From Candidatus Treponema faecavium (lineage in GTDB: Bacteria > Spirochaetota > Spirochaetia > Treponematales > Treponemataceae): 7,561 bases of DNA. The notes under the pieces are model-generated. The model was not told the origin of the DNA and searched no databases. It was given only the letters and a program-made list of their open reading frames with translations. The stretch lies in contig DXHG01000106.1 of the NCBI GenBank assembly GCA_019113455.1, positions 1-7,561 on the forward strand, in the 5' to 3' direction. Position numbers and translations under genes: made by a program. This document shows positions 1 to 5,852 of the stretch, in pieces. How positions within the stretch are numbered: the stretch's first letter is position 1; each line of letters opens with the position of its first letter.

Positions 1-412
1 GTCCGACGACGGGGAGCCGCCGGGAACAGCCGGCCGTCCGGTGCTTGACGTGCTCAAAGGCCGCCGCTGCACAAACCTGCTGCTCACCGTTGCACGCTAT
101 TTCGGCGGAACGCTTTTAGGCACGGGCGGACTTGTCAAAGCGTATGGCGATGCCGCAAAAGCCGTGCTTGCCGCTGCCGTGTTTGAAACACTCACGGCAA
201 AAAGCACCTTTTCGTGCACTGTGCCGTATCAGCTTGCATCCCGGGTACAGCGGTATCTGCGCGGCATCGGCGTGCAGGATATTGCAGAAACATATGAAAC
301 AGAGGTAACGCTCCGCTGCCGCGTTGACACGGATCAGACGCAGGCGCTTGCTGCGTTCATAACCGAACTCACAAACGGACAGCGGCGCGCGGTGATACAG
401 GACGAGCGCTAA
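1..412 (+). CDS. yigZ: YigZ/IMPACT family protein (UPF0029), 5' end outside window
   Basis: The reading frame is open from base 2 to the TAA at 410-412, giving 136 visible residues, so the start lies to the left of the window. A GTG at 41 lies inside the conserved domain and is not the real start. The visible part begins with SDDGEPPGTAGRP and continues with RYFGGTLLGTGGLVKAY, the hallmark motifs of the YigZ/IMPACT N-terminal domain. About 65 residues follow that fit the small C-terminal DUF1949 domain, ending in VIQDER. The family is widespread and has a ribosomal-protein-S5-like fold; eukaryotic IMPACT acts in translational control through GCN2, but the bacterial role is not settled. The gene converges on the pilZ gene and overlaps it by four bases. 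Family call very likely; function uncertain. Confidence 0.93.
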   Translation, partial: SDDGEPPGTAGRPVLDVLKGRRCTNLLLTVARYFGGTLLGTGGLVKAYGDAAKAVLAAAVFETLTAKSTFSCTVPYQLASRVQRYLRGIGVQDIAETYETEVTLRCRVDTDQTQALAAFITELTNGQRRAVIQDER

Positions 413-1272
413 TTTTCAGGCGGCTGTTCCGCAGGCGCGTCAGGCGCCGCTCCTTGCTGGTCAGGGCGGTTATAGTTTGCGTCGTCTTCGGCGAGCTGGG
501 CAAGCTCCGTATCCAGCTGATTCTGGTGCAGATCAAAGATATACTGGCGCACGATATTTTTAAGATCGTTTGCCGTACCCTTCATAAAAAGCAGAATCAT
601 CGTCGCGTGATCCTGTTCGCGCTTGACCGCATACACGACTGTGCTGCACAAGAGCTGCGTTTTTCCCAGCGACAGCGTTGTATTGCGCAATATCGATTTT
701 TCCTGAAAATATTCCATGTCGCGCAGCGGAATCGTGCAGGCAAGCCCCACGGAACTGATGTCCTGCAGCCGGTACGAAAGGAATTTGCCGCCGGCTTCGC
801 AGGCAACCGTTGCGGTTTTGTCTCCGAGGCATGAAGCGCGCACATACCTGCGCACCCCTTTTGAATTGATCATTTCGAGAATATCGGAAACGATGCGCGC
901 CGCGTCGGGAGTCGCGCTTGTCGTCTGCAAAAAACCGGCAGGCAGCGTGCATTTTGTCATAAAATCGTCGCGCGTCGCCTTGTTTGAGCGTTCCGTCGTC
1001 GCGCCGAAATATACCGTAGAAAGCGCCTCGTCCGTTTCGAACGATTTGATAAAATTGATCCAGCCATCCGGCTTAAGATCGACGTCGATATTGATATAGC
1101 AGACTGATTCGGGGTTTTTCCGCAGAATGTTTTTTGCCTTTTTATAATCGGGCAGGATATAGACTTCGTACTCCATATTGCACAGATGCGGGATAATGTT
1201 GCGCCGCACCAAAAAAGACGGATGGATAAAATATACTTTTCTGCCGAATGTCCCGTATTCGTAAAACTGCAT
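409..1272 (-). CDS. PilZ-domain protein (c-di-GMP receptor) with receiver-like N-terminal half
   Basis: A 287-residue protein. The C-terminal half is a PilZ domain: RRYVR at 141-145 supplies the RxxxR motif and DISSVG at 171-176 supplies the D/N-x-S-x-x-G motif, the two segments that wrap c-di-GMP in PilZ proteins. Binding competence is therefore likely. Residues 12-135 have the alternating strand/helix look of a response-regulator receiver (KVYFIHPSFLVRRNI, then CYINIDVDLKPDGW with acidic residues after the third strand), but I cannot confirm a phospho-acceptor; it may be a pseudo-receiver. The tail (265-287) is rich in P, Q, A, D and E and probably disordered. No signal peptide or membrane segment is seen, so it should be cytoplasmic. 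The ATG at 1270-1272 has no Shine-Dalgarno sequence, and a promoter places the transcript start at the ATG itself. It is divergent from the flagellar rod operon across 686 bp, which fits a motility role (inference). Confidence 0.88.
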   Translation of the reverse strand: MQFYEYGTFGRKVYFIHPSFLVRRNIIPHLCNMEYEVYILPDYKKAKNILRKNPESVCYINIDVDLKPDGWINFIKSFETDEALSTVYFGATTERSNKATRDDFMTKCTLPAGFLQTTSATPDAARIVSDILEMINSKGVRRYVRASCLGDKTATVACEAGGKFLSYRLQDISSVGLACTIPLRDMEYFQEKSILRNTTLSLGKTQLLCSTVVYAVKREQDHATMILLFMKGTANDLKNIVRQYIFDLHQNQLDTELAQLAEDDANYNRPDQQGAAPDAPAEQPPEN

Positions 1273-1278
1273 ACGCAG

Positions 1279-1307
1279 ACTATACCACTAAAATATGGCA
1301 GATGCAA
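1279..1307 (-). promoter_or_regulatory. Sigma-70-type promoter of pilZ, predicted leaderless transcript
   Basis: Read on the minus strand, TTGCAT (1307-1302) is followed by a 17-bp spacer and TATAGT (1284-1279), 4/6 and 5/6 matches to the -35 and -10 consensus at ideal spacing. Only six bases (CTGCGT) separate the -10 from the ATG at 1272, so the expected first transcribed base is the A of the start codon. The absence of any purine-rich ribosome-binding site upstream agrees with leaderless initiation. The start site is predicted, not measured. Confidence 0.6.
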
Positions 1308-1329
1308 GTTTTTTGTTTTGGGTGCGGAT

Positions 1330-1403
1330 CCTGGCGCTGCGCTTTTGCGCGTGCACACGCAAACCTGCCGCGCCGCATGTGCAGCGTAAAAACGCAGCGC
1401 AGG
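1330..1403. repeat. Long imperfect inverted repeat (hairpin)
   Basis: The left arm 1334-1357 (core GCGCTGCG-C-TTTT-G-CGC, ending TGCACA) is complementary to the right arm 1378-1400 with two mismatches and one single-base bulge. With one more bulge the pairing extends outward to CCT/AGG at 1330 and 1403. The loop is about 20 bases (1358-1377). No T-run follows on either strand, so it is not an intrinsic terminator. It lies 23 bp upstream of the pilZ -35 box. It could be a structured RNA, a palindromic mobile remnant or a protein-binding cruciform; the sequence alone does not decide. Confidence 0.7.
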
Positions 1404-1453
1404 CGTCTGTGCAAAAGAAGGACTGGCTGCTCTGTCATGAAAAAACGACTCCA

Positions 1454-1663
1454 TTTGCCGACGGCAAAAGATTTCCCATTTAAAAAATAAAACTTTGCCG
1501 ATGGCCAGCGGGGCATTAGCCGACGGCAAATTTTTTGTTTGCCGTCGGCAAAGTAAAAGTTTGCCATCGGCAAGTGACTCGCTGGCCGACGGCAAAATTC
1601 ATGTCGGATAAACGGCAAATGTAAATTTTGCCATCGGCAAATTTTTTATTAGCTATCGGCAAA
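1454..1663. repeat. Array of TTTGCC-N3-GGCAAA dyads on a 22-bp register
   Basis: Nine recognisable 15-bp units start at 1454, 1494, 1516, 1538, 1560, 1582, 1605, 1627 and 1649. From 1494 onward the steps are 22, 22, 22, 22, 23, 22 and 22 bp. A tenth decayed unit at 1472 (TTTCCCATTTAAAAA, 10/15 to the unit at 1560-1574) is also in phase; the first unit is then 18 bp further left. The consensus is TTTGCC-NNN-GGCAAA. The centre varies (GAC, GAT, GTC, ATC, AAC, TAT); the right half GGCAAA is intact in seven of nine units, the left half TTTGCC in five. The 7-bp spacers (for example TTTTTTG, GTAAAAG, TGACTCG) show no conservation. Conserved dyads at fixed spacing with free linkers suggest phased protein-binding sites or short RNA hairpins, but expansion of a tandem repeat is also possible. 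It is not a CRISPR: repeats and spacers are far too short. Confidence 0.88.
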
Positions 1664-1773
1664 TTTTCGCCTCGCCCTCTGCTTTCTCCTGTACGCCCTG
1701 CTTCCGGCAGCGGCTTTTATACTGCGCTCAAAACTTGGCAGCTGTAAATCCCCTGTGCTGGAAGAGCGGGCGG

Positions 1774-1819
1774 TTTTTTTGGGGCAACGCCTCTGAAGAA
1801 GAGGTGCCCCCCAAAAAAA
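1774..1819. repeat. Hairpin flanked by 5' T7 and 3' A7
   Basis: T7 (1774-1780) pairs with A7 (1813-1819), GGGGCA (1781-1786) with TGCCCC (1805-1810), and CCTCT (1790-1794) with AGAGG (1800-1804) around the loop GAAGA. ACG (1787-1789) and CC (1811-1812) are bulged. Because T precedes and A follows the GC stem, the arrangement is the opposite of an intrinsic terminator on both strands. It sits about 90 bp upstream of the flgF promoter. It may be a small palindromic element or a structural block between the array and the operon; function unknown. Confidence 0.7.
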
Positions 1820-1907
1820 GCACATTACAGAGAAAAAGAAAGAAAAAGCCGTACGTGCACACACAGAAACACCCTGCGGAGAGACCCGAATTCCTTTCGC
1901 TAAAACG

Positions 1908-1934
1908 TAATGCGCCGTGCGATTCTGCCGATAA
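1908..1934 (+). promoter_or_regulatory. Sigma-28 (FliA-type) promoter of the flgF operon
   Basis: GCCGATAA at 1927-1934 is a perfect match to the enterobacterial sigma-28 -10 element. Eleven bases upstream lies TAATGCGC (1908-1915), whose first four bases match the TAAA core of the -35 element at three positions. The 11-bp spacing is the one expected for sigma-28. Transcription should start near 1940, leaving a leader of about 18 bases that still includes the GGAGG ribosome-binding site at 1950-1954. The position directly upstream of flagellar genes supports the call. Spirochaete FliA specificity is assumed to resemble the enterobacterial one. Confidence 0.72.
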
Positions 1935-1958
1935 TTAAAGTGATTATTTGGAGGCCCT

Positions 1959-2756
1959 ATGATTAGAGGTTGGTACACAGGCGCAAGCGGCATGAACGCC
2001 CAGCAGAACAGGCTTGACGCAATCGCAAATAACTTGGCGAATGTGGACACGGCGGCGTACAAGCGCGATGTCGCAGTAAACAAGTCTTTTCCTGAACTGC
2101 TGCTGCGGCGCATGAATGATGACGGCGTATATGAAACGCCGTTCGGCAGTGCCGATGTGGCTCCCATTATCGGAAAAGTCGGTCTCGGTGTAGAGACAAA
2201 CGAAGTATATACCGTGTTTGAACAGGGTTCGTTCAAGAGCTCAAACCTCAACACGGACGTTGCCTTGAGCGGCGAGGGATTTATCGCGGTGCAGACGCCT
2301 GAAGGCGAACGCTACACGCGCAACGGCAGCTTTATCGTCGGCAAAGAGGGTATGCTCCTCACAAAAGACGGATACCCCGTGCTCGGCGAGAACGGCCCCA
2401 TCCATGTGAGCGATGACCGGTTCACAATCAATGAAGACGGCGTTATCTACACGCAGGAAAATATGGAGCTCGTTGACCGCATTAAGACGGTGCGTTTTGA
2501 TAACGAGCGCTATCTGAATAAAATGGGAAACAGCCTGTATGTGCCGACCGATATTTCAGGACCGGCCCATATTGCCGAAGGCGATGAGCGGCCGCAGTTT
2601 ATGCAGGGGTATCTTGAAACGTCAAACGTAAACGTAGTCAACGAGATGGTGCAGATGATCGAAGTAAACCGCGCATATGAGGCAAACCAGAAGCTCATAC
2701 AGTCTCAGGATACGATGATGAGCACGCTGTGGCAGCGGGTTGTCAGCATGAACTGA
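1959..2756 (+). CDS. flgF: Flagellar basal-body rod protein FlgF (FlgG-1 type)
   Basis: A 265-residue rod/hook-family protein that should form part of the proximal rod of the periplasmic flagellum after export through the flagellar type III system. The N-terminus MIRGWYTGASGMNAQQNRLD and IANNLANVDT (residues 22-31) form the conserved helical export/assembly region. The central part has the FlgE/F/G fold signature LNTDVALSGEGFIAVQTPEG and YTRNGSF. The C-terminus has SNVNVVNEMVQMIEVNRAYE, the second conserved coiled-coil region. There is no cleavable signal peptide, as expected. ATG at 1959 is preceded by GGAGG with a 4-base gap. It is first in an operon with flgG and flgJ; its length is normal for the family. 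FlgF and FlgG paralogues are close, and spirochaete annotations often call this one FlgG-1; being first of the pair and less FlgG-like, FlgF is the better name. Confidence 0.93.
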   Translation: MIRGWYTGASGMNAQQNRLDAIANNLANVDTAAYKRDVAVNKSFPELLLRRMNDDGVYETPFGSADVAPIIGKVGLGVETNEVYTVFEQGSFKSSNLNTDVALSGEGFIAVQTPEGERYTRNGSFIVGKEGMLLTKDGYPVLGENGPIHVSDDRFTINEDGVIYTQENMELVDRIKTVRFDNERYLNKMGNSLYVPTDISGPAHIAEGDERPQFMQGYLETSNVNVVNEMVQMIEVNRAYEANQKLIQSQDTMMSTLWQRVVSMN

Positions 2757-2790
2757 TAAGGAAATGCGAGAGACATAAAGGACAGCAAAT

Positions 2791-3585
2791 ATGGTAAGAA
2801 GTTTATGGACCGGCGCTTCCGGCATGAACGGCCAGCAGGCCAATATCGATGCGATTTCAAATAACCTGTCAAACGTAAATACGACAGGCTATAAGCAGCA
2901 GCGCGCTGAATTTGAGGATCTCATTTATCAGACGGTAAAGCTTGCAGGTACTCCCGCGACGGAAGACACCGTAACGCCCGTCGGCGTTGAGATGGGCGCG
3001 GGCGTGCGCGTTGCGGCGACGCAGCGCATTTTCAGCCAGGGCTCATTGCAGAACACGCAGGTAGACACGGACGTCGCGATTAACGGCGAAGGGTTTTTCC
3101 GCGTGCAGCAGTATGACGGAAGTTTTGCCTATACGCGCGACGGTTCGTTTAAGATAGACTCGTCGGGACAGCTGGTAACGTCAAACGGCTGCCGCGTGAT
3201 GCCTGAAGTGATTATGCCGGAAGGCTTTCAGCTTGAAACGCTTGTCGTGAGCCAGGACGGCCGCGTGTCGGTAAAAGTAAACGGTGCAAACGAGCCGGTG
3301 CAGGTCGGGCAGCTCGAGCTCTACCGGTTTCCGAACGCCGCCGGTCTTGAGGCGCTGGGTGATAACCTGTTTAAGGTTGGCAATGCATCGGGGATGCCGA
3401 TTGCCGGCCGCCCCGGGTTTGACGGCATGGGCTCGCTCCAGCACAAGTTTTTGGAAATGTCCAATGTATCGGTCGTCAATGAGATGGTGCAGATGATTGT
3501 TGCGCAGCGTGCGTATGAGTTCAGCTCAAAAGCGGTGCAGACAAGCGACAACATGTTGTCGGTGGCGGCTAATCTCAAGCGCTAG
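2791..3585 (+). CDS. flgG: Flagellar distal rod protein FlgG
   Basis: A 264-residue FlgG, the subunit of the distal rod that spans the cell wall and carries the hook. It shows MVRSLWTGASGMNGQQANID at the N-terminus, ISNNLSNVNTTGYKQQRAEF at about 22-41 (the FlgG-type NTTGYK motif), FSQGSLQNTQVDTDVAINGE in the middle, and SNVSVVNEMVQMIVAQRAYE near the C-terminus, ending in LSVAANLKR. AAGGA at 2778-2782 lies 8 bases before the ATG. The gap after flgF is 34 bp with no promoter or terminator, so the two are co-transcribed. Its gene shares stretches of near-identical DNA with flgF (2637-2659 and 3475-3497 match at 22 of 23 bases), reflecting old duplication and strong constraint on the C-terminal helix. 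Complete and normal in length. Confidence 0.96.
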   Translation: MVRSLWTGASGMNGQQANIDAISNNLSNVNTTGYKQQRAEFEDLIYQTVKLAGTPATEDTVTPVGVEMGAGVRVAATQRIFSQGSLQNTQVDTDVAINGEGFFRVQQYDGSFAYTRDGSFKIDSSGQLVTSNGCRVMPEVIMPEGFQLETLVVSQDGRVSVKVNGANEPVQVGQLELYRFPNAAGLEALGDNLFKVGNASGMPIAGRPGFDGMGSLQHKFLEMSNVSVVNEMVQMIVAQRAYEFSSKAVQTSDNMLSVAANLKR

Positions 3586-3615
3586 TGCAATCGGTAAGGA
3601 AAGGGCAGGCAGCGT

Positions 3616-4164
3616 ATGAACGGAATACACAGTATCGGCGCGGGCGGTATTTCCGCCATTACAAACGGCTTGGGCGCGGCGCAGTCGGCGCGTATCGGAG
3701 AGGAGATGAGTTCGTTTGAGCGGCTCGTTGAATCAGTGCAGAACGCACAGCAGGAGCCGCAGAGCTCGGAAACAGCCGCGCCGGCAGCAGTCGCCTCGTC
3801 GCAGATACAGCGCGCAGGCCGCCTGCAGGGAGACTACACCTCGGGCTTTGCAGACGTATTTACGTCTCCCGCCGATAAGACTGCGCGCCCAACGGGAGCG
3901 GCGGCGAACAGCGGCATGAGCGCTGCGCAGACGATCGACAAGACGAGCGAGCTCTATGAGAAGTCGCTTGAGCTTGAGTCGTATTTTGTAAAAATCATGC
4001 TCTCTTCAATGCGCAGCAGCATTGCGAAAACGTCGCTGACCGGCGGTGAAAACTCATACGCACAGCAGATGTATGAAGACATGCTGTATGACGAGCTTGC
4101 CGCTGTCATGACAAAAAACGCCGGATTCGGCCTTGCAGATCAGATCTATATGCAGCTTGTTTAA
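3616..4164 (+). CDS. flgJ: FlgJ-type rod-binding protein, single domain (no muramidase)
   Basis: A 182-residue protein. Residues about 110-182 match the rod-binding domain of FlgJ: ELESYFVKIMLSSMRSSI, then SYAQQMYEDMLYDELAAVMT and a GFGLADQIYMQLV ending, comparable to the GLGLAD motif of FlgJ. The first 100 residues are low-complexity (A, S, Q, E and G rich) and probably flexible. The C-terminal peptidoglycan hydrolase domain of gamma-proteobacterial FlgJ is absent, as in many bacteria outside that group; wall opening would need a separate enzyme. Its role is to cap or guide rod assembly in the periplasm. The ATG at 3616 has AAGGG at 3601-3605, a gap of 10; an ATG at 3706 is a possible but less likely alternative. 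It is last in the operon, 30 bp after flgG, and converges on the cyclase gene with a 17-bp gap and no clear terminator. Confidence 0.88.
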   Translation: MNGIHSIGAGGISAITNGLGAAQSARIGEEMSSFERLVESVQNAQQEPQSSETAAPAAVASSQIQRAGRLQGDYTSGFADVFTSPADKTARPTGAAANSGMSAAQTIDKTSELYEKSLELESYFVKIMLSSMRSSIAKTSLTGGENSYAQQMYEDMLYDELAAVMTKNAGFGLADQIYMQLV

Positions 4165-4181
4165 GGAGCCGCACGCGCCGT

Positions 4182-5828
4182 TTATGCCTCCTGCGGGGAA
4201 AGGAGCGAAAACAGCTGTTCGCTCTGCACGGTTATTGACGCAAGTTCCGGATCTGAGGGCTTTATGCGCGTCCGGCGCGTGCAGAACGACGGCAGCTGCG
4301 GCAGGCTTGCGCTGAGGTGTTCAGGCAGCAGTGCAAAAAACGCGCTGCTCATGGTAATCTGACCTGCGTCTGCAAGCGAGCACATGCGCGAGGCGTGATT
4401 AACCGGCGCGCCGATAAGCGTATAGTCAAGGCGGGAGTATTCCCCGAGATCCCCTAAAATCACTGTTCCTATATCAAGGCCTATGCCGATGGGCAGCAGG
4501 CTTGAGTCTGCGGCAATGGCGCGCTGCATTGCCGCCGCGGCGGTAATGCTTTTTGCAACGGCTGTTTCCGGAAAATACGCGAGCAGACCGTCTCCCATAA
4601 TCTTATTCACCCGCCCGCCGTATATGCCGGTAATGCGGCTGAGTTCTTCGTATTCTTTGTTCAGATGCGACACAATCTGCTGCGGCGAGCGTGTCTCGCA
4701 CCACTGCGTAAAGCCCCTGATATCGGCAAACAGGATAATAAAGCGTTCCTGCGTTGAGGCAAGCTTGGTGTTTCCGGTCTGCAGCTGCGCATTGTCTCCG
4801 ATAGTGTAGTCTGCCTGTACGAGCTGCTTCTGTACGGCTGACAGGAGGTGATTCTGCTGCACCTGCGAAAGGCTCTGCTGCGTGTAGATGCGGTTAACGG
4901 CGAGCGGATTCGGTATATTGAGGCGCTTTGCCTGCTCATTGATATAGGGAACAATCCGGCGGAGCATGTGCGGGTCTTTTTGGCTTACCTGCATGGCAAA
5001 CAGCTGAATATCGTTCGTGTCCTGATATGAAGCCGCTTTATCACCGAGCATCGCGCGCATATCGGCAATGAACTGCTGTGTGTATGCCGTGTCCATAGGG
5101 CGGCGCGCGCCGCGCAGGAGCGAGGCCGGTTCCGTGCTCCGCAGCAGCTGCAGAAAGGACGGCACAAGCGGCTGGGCAATCATAACGCCGTGCTGCGGAA
5201 GGATATGGGAAATCGGCAGTTCTGCGAGGCAGTCAGCCGCATAGTCAAGCGCCGCCTGCGAGCCGCAGTATTCTGAAAGATAGCGCGCCGCCTGCGGCAG
5301 GTGTGCGCTTTCGGCAAATACGGCTGTTCCCGTATGCAGTGTACTGAACAATGTGCCCGAAAAGAGCGCGTGCGCGGCGCAGTCGTACGACGCAAATGTG
5401 TATGACGCCTGCATATACGGAAAGTGCAGGAACCGGATCATTCTGCCTGACGGCAGCTGAAAGCGGTCTCCGCTGCCGACGGGAAATACGGGGCTGCGTA
5501 TGCCGAAGTACGGCATATACACGGCTGCCGTTGGATGGCAGAATATGACCATCTGCGGATGCAGGTATTGTTCAATATACAGCAGGATGCCGCATATATC
5601 GGGGCGGGGCTGGCTTATGACGACGTATCTGATTGATTCTGGCGTGCAGAGCTGCTGCAGGGTAAGCAGTATAATGTCGCGGAACAGCGGGTGGTTTGAC
5701 CCGGGGTCGATGAGCACGGTACTGCCTTCGTCCCTGATAACGTAGGTATTGTTGCTGAATCCTGCTTCGCGATCAAAGTATCCGATTCGGTATATGCCGC
5801 CGCCTATTTCCTGTATCGTATCCGACAT
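4182..5828 (-). CDS. Adenylate/guanylate cyclase fused to an ODP-like metallo-beta-lactamase fold
   Basis: Starting at the ATG 5828-5826, 548 residues. Residues about 5-250 resemble flavodiiron/ODP proteins (NNTYVIRDEGSTVLIDPGS, LFSGTLFS, ISHILPQHGVM). In the usual ligand segment SHxExDHxG this protein has SQPRPDICG (72-80): His and Glu are replaced by Gln and Arg, Asp77 remains. H135 and H213 match later ligands, but the Asp of SGD/SND is Thr159. About three of six di-iron ligands remain. A 100-residue linker follows. Residues 360-500 form a class III cyclase with all key residues: metal Asp369 (LFADIRGFT) and Asp413 (KIMGDG), base-selecting Lys409 and Thr470, and transition-state Asn477 and Arg481 (NHASR). 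Lys/Thr suggests ATP, hence cAMP. No membrane segment is seen, so it should be cytosolic. It is divergent from rubrerythrin, which suggests redox or oxygen sensing (inference). A longer TTG-started form at 5834 is ruled out by the ribosome-binding site. Confidence 0.9.
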   Translation of the reverse strand: MSDTIQEIGGGIYRIGYFDREAGFSNNTYVIRDEGSTVLIDPGSNHPLFRDIILLTLQQLCTPESIRYVVISQPRPDICGILLYIEQYLHPQMVIFCHPTAAVYMPYFGIRSPVFPVGSGDRFQLPSGRMIRFLHFPYMQASYTFASYDCAAHALFSGTLFSTLHTGTAVFAESAHLPQAARYLSEYCGSQAALDYAADCLAELPISHILPQHGVMIAQPLVPSFLQLLRSTEPASLLRGARRPMDTAYTQQFIADMRAMLGDKAASYQDTNDIQLFAMQVSQKDPHMLRRIVPYINEQAKRLNIPNPLAVNRIYTQQSLSQVQQNHLLSAVQKQLVQADYTIGDNAQLQTGNTKLASTQERFIILFADIRGFTQWCETRSPQQIVSHLNKEYEELSRITGIYGGRVNKIMGDGLLAYFPETAVAKSITAAAAMQRAIAADSSLLPIGIGLDIGTVILGDLGEYSRLDYTLIGAPVNHASRMCSLADAGQITMSSAFFALLPEHLSASLPQLPSFCTRRTRIKPSDPELASITVQSEQLFSLLSPQEA

Positions 5829-5834
5829 TGACAA

Positions 5835-5840
5835 CTCCCT
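5835..5840 (-). promoter_or_regulatory. Ribosome-binding site that fixes the cyclase start
   Basis: On the minus strand AGGGAG lies six bases (TTGTCA) before the ATG at 5828. An upstream in-frame TTG at 5834 directly abuts this site and could not be used with it, so the ATG is the start and the protein begins MSDTIQE. Confidence 0.8.
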
Positions 5841-5846
5841 GCCTCT

Positions 5847-5852
5847 TTTATA
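5847..5852 (-). promoter_or_regulatory. Possible -10 box of the cyclase gene
   Basis: TATAAA on the minus strand, about 19 bases before the cyclase start codon, is the best -10 candidate. No good -35 is seen 16-18 bases upstream. Transcription starting near 5840 would keep little or none of the AGGGAG site, so this assignment is weak. It overlaps the proposed rubrerythrin -10 region on the other strand. Confidence 0.3.

Larger units (their letters stand above)
1273..1958. other. Gene-free regulatory/repeat region between pilZ and flgF
   Basis: This 686-bp stretch contains no convincing gene; open frames crossing it are antisense to pilZ or flgF or read through repeats. From left to right it holds the minus-strand pilZ promoter (1279-1307), a 74-bp imperfect hairpin (1330-1403), the 22-bp-phased dyad array (1454-1663), a pyrimidine-rich stretch with a poor -10-like TATACT at 1718-1723, a hairpin between T7 and A7 (1774-1819), a purine-rich run (1831-1848) and the sigma-28-like flgF promoter. 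The density of palindromes is much higher than in any other gap in the window. Confidence 0.8.

Noticed and set aside
957..1618. Minus-strand open frames reading through the repeat array (212 and 112 codons)
   Set aside because: They translate the 22-bp units into repetitive low-complexity peptides, or overlap pilZ out of frame, and lack a ribosome-binding site. They are products of the repeat, not genes.
1454..1663. The regular repeats as a CRISPR array
   Set aside because: Repeats are 15 bp and linkers 7 bp, both far too short, repeats vary, and no cas gene is present.
1774..1819. Hairpin as a Rho-independent terminator
   Set aside because: T7 lies before and A7 after the stem on both strands, opposite to the required order.
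1494..1934. Array units as sigma-28 -10 sites (GCCGAT in the repeat and GCCGATAA in the promoter)
   Set aside because: The similarity stops at GCCGAT, the units lack the following AA and a phased TAAA, and the symmetry of the units explains the sequence better.
1649..2254. Minus-strand open frame of 201 codons
   Set aside because: It runs antisense through the flgF start and both flgF promoter elements, with no recognisable domain.
5829..5834. TTG at 5834 as cyclase start
   Set aside because: The AGGGAG ribosome-binding site abuts it with no spacing, while it is ideally placed for the ATG at 5828.
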